A stretch of 64,000 bases of DNA. Origin: Nocardia anocheti (GTDB taxonomy: Bacteria; Actinomycetota; Actinomycetes; Mycobacteriales; Mycobacteriaceae). The stretch's first letter is position 1, and every line of letters begins with the position of its first letter. The stretch is from NCBI RefSeq assembly GCF_029675105.1, contig NZ_JAQQFV010000006.1, positions 1 through 64,000 of the forward strand. Direction: 5' to 3'. Below the pieces are notes generated by a model that was given only the letters and a program-made list of their open reading frames with translations, searched no databases and was not told the DNA's origin. A program made the translations under genes and the position numbers. This document shows positions 39,519-48,003 of this stretch, piece after piece.

Positions 39519-39674
39519 GCGTGCCACCCCCGAGCTGACGCATCCGCAACCGCGACACGAAGACCTCGCGCGGATTGATCACGGTCACCGTCACGACGGC
39601 CCGCTGGGTCAGGCGGTTGGCGCCATGACACCGGCGTAACCGCCACCGACCACGGCGTGCTTGTCGGTACTCAC
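39519..39674 (-). pseudogene. NAD(P)/FAD oxidoreductase N-terminal fragment
   Basis: From a GTG at 39672-39674 with GAAGGAG upstream: VSTDKHAVVGGGYAGVMA, a frameshift, then NRLTQRAVVTVTVINPREVF and SRLRMRQLGGGTH. This is the FAD-binding start of an NDH-2-like oxidoreductase. It stops at the enolase fragment after about 50 codons. Confidence 0.75.
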
Positions 39675-39827
39675 GTCCTGTCTCCTTCGCTCGGTGGGAG
39701 TTGGACATAAGACGCCGGGCATCCGCGATCTGTGACACCCGGTGAGCCAGGTCACCTGAACCAGTCAGGAGGGTGGAACGTGGGCGCGCAGGTAGTCGGC
39801 GGTCGGCTGGTCGGCGGGCAGGAACGC

Positions 39828-40547
39828 CTAGAGATGGAGCTCGGACAGGGTGATGTCGGTGGCGGTCGCGAAGCTGGTCAGGGTCGTGATCAGGCGGAGT
39901 TCGCCCTCCTCGGTGCGCACCCGGAGGGGAACGGCGAAGCCGACATGATCGGGACCGGGATCGACCGGTGGCAGGTAGGACTCCAGCTCGTCGGCGAAGG
40001 TGTCCAGGTCAGGGTCCGGGCTGCGCGTCGCGATCGTGCGCAGACTGCCGGTGATATGACGACCCCATTCGGGCAGGTTCGCTACCCGCCGGGCCAGGCC
40101 CTGCGGATGCAGCGCCAGTCGCAGCACGTTCACCGGTGGTTCCAGCAGCTCGGGAGCGCATCCCTCGGTGAGTACGCCGAAGGCGGCATTGGCGGCCACC
40201 AGCACCCCGTACGGCCGCGTCACCACCGCCGGATACGGCAGGTTCCCGTGCAGGATGGTCTGCAAGGACTCGCGGACGGCGCCGAGTTCCGGTGCGTCCA
40301 AACCGGATTCGGGAAACGCGGGTGCGTAACCCGCCGCCAGTAGGAGGCTGTTGCGCTCGCGCAGCGACAACTCGAGCGACTCGGCCAGCCGCACCACCAT
40401 GGTCCGTCCCGGTTGCGACCGGCCGTGTTCGAGAAAACTCAGGTACCGCTGACTGGTCTCGGCTTTGATCGCCAGATCCAGCTGGCTGATCCGCCGCCGT
40501 GTCCGCCAGTCCCGCAGTTGTTGCGCGAACGGGCTCGCCGCCACCAT
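39828..40547 (-). CDS. MmyB-type XRE regulator with C-terminal nonsense codon
   Basis: 239 residues from the ATG at 40545-40547 (AGGGG upstream). HTH (RRRISQLDLAIKAETSQRYLSFLEHGRSQPGR) plus the MmyB-like ligand domain (LPYPAVVTRPYGVLVAANAAF; LRLALHPQGLARRVANLPEWGRH; GELRLITTLTSFATATDITL). The reading frame stops at a TAG (39828-39830) where the family has Glu in LE-AFLPADxxTxxYL; the frame then continues for 20 more codons (AFLPADQPTADYLRAHVPPS) to a TGA at 39765. The loss is short, so function may remain. Divergent from the SnoaL-like gene; two operators lie between. Confidence 0.85.
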   Translation of the reverse strand: MVAASPFAQQLRDWRTRRRISQLDLAIKAETSQRYLSFLEHGRSQPGRTMVVRLAESLELSLRERNSLLLAAGYAPAFPESGLDAPELGAVRESLQTILHGNLPYPAVVTRPYGVLVAANAAFGVLTEGCAPELLEPPVNVLRLALHPQGLARRVANLPEWGRHITGSLRTIATRSPDPDLDTFADELESYLPPVDPGPDHVGFAVPLRVRTEEGELRLITTLTSFATATDITLSELHL

Positions 40548-40591
40548 GGTCGTCATCCCCTCACTCTCCGCGTTCCGGTATCGCTCCCACT

Positions 40592-40644
40592 ATTCCCTGG
40601 AGGGAATGACGAGGACGGCCGCTCGTTCATTCCCCCCAGGGAAT
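40592..40644. promoter_or_regulatory. Pair of palindromic operators for the MmyB-type regulator
   Basis: ATTCCCTGGAGGGAAT (40592-40607) and ATTCCCCCCAGGGAAT (40629-40644) share ATTCCC/GGGAAT arms and lie 37 bases apart, in the 132-bp divergent spacer. They most likely bind the adjacent XRE protein. Confidence 0.7.
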
Positions 40645-40679
40645 CGCGTGTCTTCTCGCGGCCGGACAGACTCGCCATC

Positions 40680-41123
40680 ATGAACGATCGACTCGACGAC
40701 ACGACCCTGTCCCACCTCACCGAGCGGTACGTCGCCGTCTGGAACGAAGCCGACCCGGACGCCCGACGCAAGCGCATCGCGGAACTGTGGGCGGAGGACG
40801 GCGCCCAGGTGCTGACCGACCCACCCCAGGAGATCCGCGCCGCCGCCGCCGGACTGGCCTTCCCGATCCCACCCCTCCAGGTACGCGGCCACCGCGAGCT
40901 CGACGCGCGAGTGACCCGCGCCTACGAAATGTTCGTCGCACCAGGGGAATACGTCTTCCAGGCCCGCGCCACGGCGACGCGGCTCGCGGCGAACCTGATC
41001 GGCCTCGGCTGGGCGATGGTCGCGACGGCCGACGGCACCGAAGCGGGCACCGGATACGACGTGCTCGCGCTGGACGAGACCGGCCGCATCCGCAGCGACC
41101 ACCAGTTCATCGGCCCCGCGTGA
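40680..41123 (+). CDS. SnoaL-like (NTF2-fold) protein
   Basis: 147 residues. A polyketide-cyclase/SnoaL-like fold: LSHLTERYVAVWNEADPDARRKRIAELWAEDG, RGHRELDARVTRAYEMF, and VLALDETGRIRSDHQFIGPA. Such cone-shaped domains bind small hydrophobic ligands and may isomerise or hydrolyse them. It is divergent from, and probably controlled by, the MmyB-type regulator. Confidence 0.8.
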   Translation: MNDRLDDTTLSHLTERYVAVWNEADPDARRKRIAELWAEDGAQVLTDPPQEIRAAAAGLAFPIPPLQVRGHRELDARVTRAYEMFVAPGEYVFQARATATRLAANLIGLGWAMVATADGTEAGTGYDVLALDETGRIRSDHQFIGPA

Positions 41124-41244
41124 CCGTCCTCGACACGGCTCGCAGGCAGCGACTGTGGGTAGGCCGAGTGGCCACAGTGCCCTGATCAACCGGGGTCTGA
41201 CAGGACCAGGCAGAACAGGCCGAACGTGGGCGACACTGGAGAAC

Positions 41245-42117
41245 ATGGACCGTGCCCGACAGCTCAGCGAGTTCCTCAAGACCCGCCGCGCCCGCCTGCA
41301 ACCCGATGACGCCGGTGCGGCCGACTTCGGTGGCCAGCGCCGCGTGCCCGGACTGCGTCGCGAGGAACTGGCTCTGCTGGCCGGGGCCAGCGTCGACTAC
41401 TACACCCGCCTCGAGCAAGGGCGTGCCCGAAATGTCTCCCCGGATGTGCTCGACGCTGTGGCTCGCGCCCTACAACTCGACCCCGACTAACGCGTCTACC
41501 TGCACAATCTCGCCAAACCCGCCGCGCCCCGCCAGCGCCCGAGCCGACCGCAGCGGGTCGGGCCCGAAACGCGGCAAGCCCTCGAGGCTCTGGCCGGGAC
41601 CCCCGCCTACATCATCGGACGGCGCCTGGACATCCTCGCCTGGAACGATCCGGCTCGATCACTCATCGCCGACTTCCCCGCGCTTCCCGCCCCGGAACGC
41701 AATATGGCTCGTCTGGTGTTCCTCGACGATGCCTCGCGAGATCTCTACCCCGACTGGGAGAGCAAGGCACGCGACACCGTCGCCAATCTGCGCTACGACG
41801 CGGGCCGCCATCCCGACGATCCGCGACTGGCAAGCCTCGTCGGCGAACTCTCCCTGGCCAGCAGCGACTTCCGGTGTCTGTGGGCAGCCCACAACGTCCA
41901 CGCCAAGACCCGGGGCCGCAAACGGTTCCGCCACCCTCGGATCGGGGAACTCGCCCTCGACTATGTCGCCATGCGCGCGCCCGACGACCCCGACATGACC
42001 ATGATGATCTACAGCGCGCCCACCGGATCCGAAACCGCCCGCGACCTCCAACTGTTAGCCGCATTGGCCGCGTCAGCTCCCGAGTCGGCCGACCGTCCCG
42101 CCGAAACCACTTCCTGA
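41245..42117 (+). pseudogene. Second MmyB-type XRE regulator, interrupted by an in-frame stop
   Basis: From the ATG at 41245 the frame encodes the HTH (RRVPGLRREELALLAGASVD, YYTRLEQGRARNVSPDVLDA), reaches LQLDPD and hits TAA at 41488-41490. The same frame resumes at once with RVYLHNLAKPAAPRQ and runs to 42117 through a full MmyB-like domain (DILAWNDPARSLIADFPALP; HNVHAKTRGRKRFRHPRIGE; LQLLAALAA). One nonsense codon, probably from Glu, splits a 290-codon gene. A truncated HTH-only protein could still be made. Confidence 0.85.
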
Positions 42118-42495
42118 CCACGACTGGCCATCAGCGGGACGATCGCGGGCCATCGAGCGTCATCATCCGGCCGTAGGCACGCAGGTGCCTCGGCACGGGC
42201 TGCTACTGGCCAGCGACTCGGTCAGCTGGCTGGGCGCCGATGACGTCCCTGCTTGCAGGCATTCGTCATCGGCGTTGGCCCCATCTCCTGAGTGAGTCCT
42301 CGGTCGCCGAGATACGCCAGTGTCGCAGCAGTGGTTCGATGACGCCGGTGCGGAAGATCTCGATCGAGGAGATTCCCTCGCGCCAGATGATCCAGACGAT
42401 AATGAGGGTCGGGACCGGCAGTCAGCGTCGTAGCCTCCCAGGTGACATCGGCAGCCTCAAGACAGAGAGTAGGGCAACGACAATTTTCGCTCTAT
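42118..42495. other. Convergent spacer with a long hairpin
   Basis: 378 bases between the XRE pseudogene and the NACHT gene. CGCCGATGACG (42235-42245) and CGTCATCGGCG (42264-42274) form a perfect 11-bp stem, with an inner CCTGC/GCAGG stem in the loop. It could be a bidirectional terminator or a structured RNA. Nothing else is recognisable. Confidence 0.5.
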
Positions 42496-45400
42496 CTATG
42501 CCAAAGAATTGGCGGCCCAACGATCTCGTCTAGCAACCGAGGCCACAGTCCCAAGCTGGCTCTGATAATGACCTGAAGCTACCTGATCTGCCCGGAATAC
42601 CACAGTCATTGGATAGCTCTCACTATCTTTCAGCACATCCAGTGCTAGCTCTGGGGAAAACTTCGTTTCCGACCAACTTTCCGAAAAGGCTGTCGTGTCA
42701 ACGTCTGCGGCGAGGTAAACCCGTTTTATTAGTTGAAGCTCCTCCGCGAGCACGCCCACATTTCTCGAAGAATCGGCTACTAGCAACTCATTGAAGACAC
42801 TGGCAACGCCTGCATCAGCTAAGTAGCGATCGTCCCTTGCGGCAGACCGTACAAGTGACGGAATCGATCGAGCGGGAGCTTTCAGTAGTGCGATCGCAGC
42901 CATCCTTGGCGAAACGTCCTGCGCAAGAAAACTCTCGACTGCCGTCCCCGATAGCTTTGACCATCGGAAACGCCGCCTGGCTAGGCGACGGAACTCTCCG
43001 CTAGACATGCCAGACACAACTTCATTCAACGCTTCCCAGTTATGCATCCAAGATTGGGGAGTACCGAGCCGCAAGAACAGGTACGCCCAGGCCTTCCTAG
43101 TAATAGGATCGTTTGCATCCTCGAACCGCCTAATCCAAACCTTCGGTGTACGCGCGGGCGACAATGCATCACGACATTGCTCAGCAGCCTCACCTCCATA
43201 GCCCTCAGGCAGAGACCGCCGCGCAATCTCCGCGTATTTTACCGAACCATCCAGCAATGAGATGGCCAACTCCCATTCCAGCCAACTCCTGCCGAGACAG
43301 GCCCGATAGGCTTGAGTTAGTCTGTTTGCCTTTTCGCCTAGAAGATCCTTCGCTATAAGCGTCTCCTTGCATGAATTCACCATTTCAGCAAATTCTGCAC
43401 CTACCTCAGCAGGCAATCTGGGGGGGTCGGGCATATCGAAATTCAATATTCTTGGACTGCTAAGAGTTTGAATCGGGACCTCGATTGACCAAGCAATAGC
43501 CGCGTACGACGACCTTCTCCAATGCAACGGTGCCGCTTCTCCAACCGATCGCCGTAGATACTCTAAGATGTCGCCACTAGTACTCAGTATGCTGGGATGA
43601 CCCGCTGAACACAGGACTTCCTTGTAATGAGGATCAAGGGATGCAAGGTCCCTTGCAGAATCGTTCGATAGCGTGGCCGCGACGTTTGTTCGACTTCCGA
43701 ATTCCAGCCATCTCAGAACAGCGGCGAACTTGCCATCGCTAGGTCTATTAGCATGCCACCTGGGTCCGAGGACATCGGGTGGAATTCCATACGAACCATA
43801 GAACCCATATCCGCCACGTGTGGCTCCACTCTTAGCCTCAATCGCCCGTACGGAAACTAGATCGGCAATTACTGACCATCCGTCGTCTGATGTCGCCGAC
43901 AATGCGTCCATCATATCGAAGTAGGGACCCAGTGCCGCCAGTCGAGCACCCAAACTATCGGCTATGGATTTTGATACTCTGTTTGCAGACCTCGGAGCCT
44001 GATTGAACACGCGATCCCGCAGCAGTGTCGTAGCGAGACGGCGCGGAAATGAGGTGTACCCGCCAAAACTGTCCGCGATGCTTTCTTCTAGTTGATCAGC
44101 TAGTCCGGGCAGTTCTCCAACGGAGTAACAACCTGCGTAGAAACGCGCGACATTAAACCAGTACGGGTTTGTCGATATAGCTCCAAAAATTTCGGGCTTG
44201 GTACCCTTCATCGGCCGACCGGATGGGCTGTACGGCGAAGTATGGTACAGGTGGTACGCCGCGAAGTATTCACGAAGTGGCTGGACCTCGAATTCAAACA
44301 TTCCTTCCACTCGACTAACAATCATGACAATGCGATCAACAAGACCGTCGAAAAGCTCCAACGCTACGATATCGCCATGGTCGCGACCGCGGAGGAACTC
44401 ATTGATGAGGGCCGTAAGACGATCCGTCGAAACAGATCCATTGTCGCGCCGTGATTCGGCTGACGCGTGAATCTTCCACCCTATGAACCCGTGCAGATCA
44501 ATCAAAAGCTGCCGATAATCCCTCACCACAGAGTTCTTCTCGGCTTCTCGGTTGAAGTAGATATCAATGTAATTGCTGTAAAGTTCGGTCCGGTGGTCAG
44601 GGAGGCTTTGCCCCCTGGTGTGGATCAGACTCAGCAAGATAGTGAGCTGCATTGCATTATGTGCAAGATCACGAATGTGGTCGCTTGAGAGCTTCTCTGA
44701 TAGGATTTGCCTAATCTCTGTGATCGCTCGATCGCCCAGCGCCTTTGCCTCGCCCCAACGCTCAATGTAATCGAAGAGAAGGTTTTCACTTACCGCGTCG
44801 AGCGCTAAGTAGTTCCAGGTATTGCTTTCAAACTTGGGCGTATTGGCAACAGCCGCAGGACGACTCGTGACCACGATTTGAGTTAGCGGTGAACTTTGCT
44901 TAATCCTGTGCGAGGCTGCATTGACGACATCCACAATACCTTTGCGGTCAACGTGGGACGCAACTTCGTCCAATCCGTCCAAGAAGATCAGCGATGGGTT
45001 CCGAGATAAGAAGCTGTGCAGATCGTCAACGGTATACGTCAAACCGCCGGACAAGTGAGATACTTGCGCCGCCAAGAAGGTTTCAAGACTGAGCGTCAAG
45101 TCGCTGGGCAAATCGGCACCGCTGATCGGGTCTTTCCGTTTAATCCAAGATGATAGATCGCGAAGGTCTACCTTAAATGGAACTCTAAGCGGAGTGTCGA
45201 AATGCTCAGTCGGTATCAGTTCACGATCGGAAAGGCCGAGGAGCTTTACTCGCTGGACCTGGCAGACGTATTGAGCCAACGTTGATTTGCCTTGCCCTGG
45301 ACCACCCTCAACCACAATTCGGGTAATGGCTTCAGTCACCTGCGGCATTTTCAATAGAAAAGTTGCGCCACCTATTTCAGGCCTTCGATGTACAAAGGGA

Positions 45401-46143
45401 GCCTCAATGCCGCCACCTGAGAATGCACCCTCAAGCGATTGCAGAGATGCTGCCCCGTTGAATCGAAATACGTCTGGCCTGATGCCTACATCGATAAATA
45501 GCGCGAAAAGGGAACTAGCCTGCAGATCCGCTTGTTTGAACTTTACATGCCGATCCTTGTCGTACTGTGAGCTAACGTAGTTTCTTATCGCAATTTCGCG
45601 CCCATTCCTGGACTCCAGGGCATTCTCAATCAACTCTCGAAATAGATCGCTACTTGTCAATATCTCCGGAAAATTCCATTTGACGACATCTGTAGCGTTT
45701 AATCTCGCATCAATGTCCGTTCGCCACCAGATCATCCCCTTCATGGTGGCTGGAAGGGCAGAATCCAAGTATTTCCGAGCCTTGTCCATGGCTCCACGCT
45801 CGGGTTTCGACGAGCCTCCAAGGTTCGTCATTAGTATGTATTTATTAGCGCCTAGCTTTGCTAGTCGTGCTATATTCTCCTGTTCAGCATGGATTGCCTT
45901 CTTAACGTAAGAGTACGGATCGTCTCCTTTGAGACGCTCACGCTTAAACTTGACTTGAAAGATTGTCATACCATTGCCAGCGCCGACCGAAGGGCTGGTT
46001 GCGTCTCGACCACCGTCGCTTTGGCCCACCGGGTAGCACTGCACATCGGGTAGCTCGGCAACTAGAAGTGCCTGACACATGTCCTGAAAGCGGTCCGGAT
46101 TGAGTCGCTCGTAGTCGTATTGCACGCTACCCCCAAAGCTCAT
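42496..46143 (-). CDS. Mrr-type nuclease-NACHT NTPase (probable antiphage STAND protein)
   Basis: 1215 residues. N-terminus (1-150): REase-like PD-(D/E)XK domain, QSDGGRDATS (D43, D47) and MTIFQVKFKR (Q63, K65), preceded by YERLNPDRFQDMCQALL. Centre: NACHT P-loop NTPase, Walker A EGGPGQGKST (K286), Walker B with the NACHT acidic pair LIFLDGLDEVAS (D389, D392, E393) and sensor VVTSRP (R428). The C-terminal 650 residues are helical and probably sense the trigger; I see no clear repeat. The layout effector-NTPase-sensor is that of bacterial NLR-like defence proteins. Base composition is about half G+C, with many A/T-ending codons, against about 70% around it: strong sign of transfer. Start uncertain: a GTG at 46125 has GGGGGT in front and would remove six residues. 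Confidence 0.85.
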   Translation of the reverse strand: MSFGGSVQYDYERLNPDRFQDMCQALLVAELPDVQCYPVGQSDGGRDATSPSVGAGNGMTIFQVKFKRERLKGDDPYSYVKKAIHAEQENIARLAKLGANKYILMTNLGGSSKPERGAMDKARKYLDSALPATMKGMIWWRTDIDARLNATDVVKWNFPEILTSSDLFRELIENALESRNGREIAIRNYVSSQYDKDRHVKFKQADLQASSLFALFIDVGIRPDVFRFNGAASLQSLEGAFSGGGIEAPFVHRRPEIGGATFLLKMPQVTEAITRIVVEGGPGQGKSTLAQYVCQVQRVKLLGLSDRELIPTEHFDTPLRVPFKVDLRDLSSWIKRKDPISGADLPSDLTLSLETFLAAQVSHLSGGLTYTVDDLHSFLSRNPSLIFLDGLDEVASHVDRKGIVDVVNAASHRIKQSSPLTQIVVTSRPAAVANTPKFESNTWNYLALDAVSENLLFDYIERWGEAKALGDRAITEIRQILSEKLSSDHIRDLAHNAMQLTILLSLIHTRGQSLPDHRTELYSNYIDIYFNREAEKNSVVRDYRQLLIDLHGFIGWKIHASAESRRDNGSVSTDRLTALINEFLRGRDHGDIVALELFDGLVDRIVMIVSRVEGMFEFEVQPLREYFAAYHLYHTSPYSPSGRPMKGTKPEIFGAISTNPYWFNVARFYAGCYSVGELPGLADQLEESIADSFGGYTSFPRRLATTLLRDRVFNQAPRSANRVSKSIADSLGARLAALGPYFDMMDALSATSDDGWSVIADLVSVRAIEAKSGATRGGYGFYGSYGIPPDVLGPRWHANRPSDGKFAAVLRWLEFGSRTNVAATLSNDSARDLASLDPHYKEVLCSAGHPSILSTSGDILEYLRRSVGEAAPLHWRRSSYAAIAWSIEVPIQTLSSPRILNFDMPDPPRLPAEVGAEFAEMVNSCKETLIAKDLLGEKANRLTQAYRACLGRSWLEWELAISLLDGSVKYAEIARRSLPEGYGGEAAEQCRDALSPARTPKVWIRRFEDANDPITRKAWAYLFLRLGTPQSWMHNWEALNEVVSGMSSGEFRRLARRRFRWSKLSGTAVESFLAQDVSPRMAAIALLKAPARSIPSLVRSAARDDRYLADAGVASVFNELLVADSSRNVGVLAEELQLIKRVYLAADVDTTAFSESWSETKFSPELALDVLKDSESYPMTVVFRADQVASGHYQSQLGTVASVARRDRWAANSLA

Positions 46144-46610
46144 TCAATTTTGATCCATTAGCTACCACGTAATAGGGTTGCGGATTATTGCTCTATGTCG
46201 AACTGTCGAGAATCAGTCACGATTCACGAAACCACTTGTCGCTGACACCTGGGTCCGGCAGACGCGCCTGGCGGCATGCCCTAGTTTCGGAGCGCCGCTA
46301 GCGCTCTTTGAGGGGTCGATCCGCTACGTAAGTCGATACCCTTGCTGGTGCACCTTCCAGCCTTGCACCACGTCTCCGCGTCACCCATGCGGTGACAGTA
46401 CCAGCCTCTCGGAACACACTGTCACACAACCAGTTCCTTGCTCGGTCGCTGATCGCTGATCTGTGTGATGGCAGGCCAAACATAGGTTCAATCGCACGGG
46501 TCAGGCCTCGCTTCACGCTGTAGTCGCTCGCTCAGATCGCACGCACAGCGTTCGCCCTCCGAGCAAGTTCTGCGCAAAGCAGAGTTGGCGAGGTCTGCGG
46601 CGTGCGGCAG
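46144..46610. other. Upstream region of the NACHT gene
   Basis: About 470 bases without a convincing gene. The part next to the NACHT start (46144-46240) is A+T-richer and probably holds its promoter. A short stem GTCACC/GGTGAC lies near 46380-46396. No tRNA or attachment site is recognisable. Confidence 0.4.
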
Positions 46611-47043
46611 GACGTGAAAAAGTGACCACCGCGCGGCAAATCAAAACGGACCACCTGGTCGGTGACCCTGGCTATATCCGAGCCAGGGAGGACCGAAGGG
46701 ATACTTGCTGTGGGGGATTGGGCGGAGATTCGTCGTTTGCGCCGGTCAGAGGGCATGCCGGTCCAGGTAATCGCCCGGATGCTGGGCGTGTCCCGCAACA
46801 CCGTGAAACGGGCGCTCGCCTCGGAAAGGCCGCCGAAGTACCAGCGCCCGGCGAAGGGGTCGATCGTGGACGCGGTCGAGCCGCAGATCCGCTAGCTGCT
46901 CAAGACCTATCCGACGATGCCGGCGACGGTGATCACCGAGCGGATCGGCTGGACCGCTCGGTGCGGGTCCTCTCGGGCCGGGTCGTGGAGTTGCGGCCGG
47001 CGTATCTGCCGCCCGATCCGGCGTCGCGGACCGCCTATGAGAT
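46611..47043 (+). mobile_element. IS21-family remnant (IstA N-terminus)
   Basis: Starts with GTGAAAAAGTGACCACC and a second GGACCACC, typical of IS21 ends. The IstA start follows: GDWAEIRRLRRSEGMPVQVI, ARMLGVSRNTVKRALASE, PKYQRPAKGSIVDAVEPQIR, then a TAG at 46893-46895. A later frame gives RVLSGRVVELRPAYLPPDPA. The rest of IstA and all of IstB are absent; an IS5-type element adjoins. Confidence 0.8.
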
Positions 47044-47914
47044 CCTAATGAGTTCGGTCAGGTAGCGGTGAGACATGCTGTCGTGCAGGATGTTTTGTCG
47101 TGGCGCGCCGTGGGTCGTGGACGATGAGTTGTGGGCGGCTATCGAACCGTTAATACCGGTGAAACCGGCGGGGACACCGGGCCTTGCCCAGCACGACCCG
47201 AGGCTGCGTTCCAGGGAATCTTGTTCGTGCTGTTCACCGGGATCGGGTGCGAAGACCTTCCCCCAGGAACTTGGATTCGGGTCCGGCATGACGTGTTGGC
47301 GCAGGCTGAGGAACTGGCACGCTGCCGGGGTATTTGAGGCGGCGCACCAAGCGGTCCTCGACCGCAGCAACGCCGCCGGGTTGAGCGACTTCGATCGGGT
47401 CATGATCGACGGCTCGCACGTGCGGGCCACGAAAAGGGGGGGCGCCGCGACCGGGCCGAGCCCGGTATACCGCGCCAAGACCGGCTCCAAACATCACCTG
47501 TTGACCTGCGGCAACGGGTTTCCGCTCGTTGTCGAGCCCTCCGCGGCCAACGTCAACGACCACCTGATGCTCGCGCCCGTGCTCGATCGGGTCCGACCCC
47601 TGCGCGGAAGGCCAGGGCCACCGCGCCGCCGGATCAAGACTCTGATCACCGACAAGGGCTACGACTATCCCAGCGTGTAACACCGACCTGCGAAAACGCA
47701 GGATCACCGGCTACATCCCGCGCCGCGGAACCCGCGACAAAGTCACCGCTGGCCGCTGGATCGTGGAACAGTCCATCGCCCTGCTCCACTAGTACCGGCG
47801 CCTGGCCGTCCGCTGGGAACGCCGCACCGACACCCACTACGGATTCCTGAACCTCGGTGCCGCACTGATCTGTTGGCGACGACTTGGCAACCGAACCTGA
47901 TAGGAGCTCTTAGG
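47044..47914 (+). mobile_element. IS5-family element inserted in the IS21 remnant
   Basis: About 870 bases with imperfect terminal inverted repeats: CCTAATGAGTTCGGTCAGGT (left, 47044-47063) against the reverse complement of 47895-47914, CCTAAGAGCTCCTATCAGGT. A clear target duplication is not visible. The transposase inside is broken. Confidence 0.7.
47075..47900 (+). pseudogene. Degenerate IS5-family transposase
   Basis: Reads VVDDELWAAIEPLIPVKPAG, shifts frame (ILFVLFTGIGCEDLP) and returns at PQELGFGSGMTCWRRLRNWH; then DRVMIDGSHVRATK (first catalytic Asp) and LITDKGYDYPSV (second Asp). A frameshift follows at 47680, then LRKRRITGYIPRRGTRDKV, IVEQSIALLH (third acidic residue), a TAG near 47791, and LNLGAALICWRRLG. 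At least three frameshifts and one stop make it inactive. Confidence 0.85.
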
Positions 47915-48003
47915 TGAGGTTCCCCCGCGAATCCGATGCGCCGCGGGCACCATCGGCGAACGAGCCCAGTTCGGCAGTTGACCGGGTGATCGGGGTCATC
48001 AAC

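Noticed and set aside
42240..42533. 97-codon plus-strand open frame between the XRE pseudogene and the NACHT gene
   Set aside because: No ribosome site, no family features, and it runs through the hairpin and into the NACHT gene's 3' end.
46144..46610. Possible tRNA or phage attachment site near the NACHT gene
   Set aside because: No cloverleaf, T-loop consensus or duplicated core could be found by eye.
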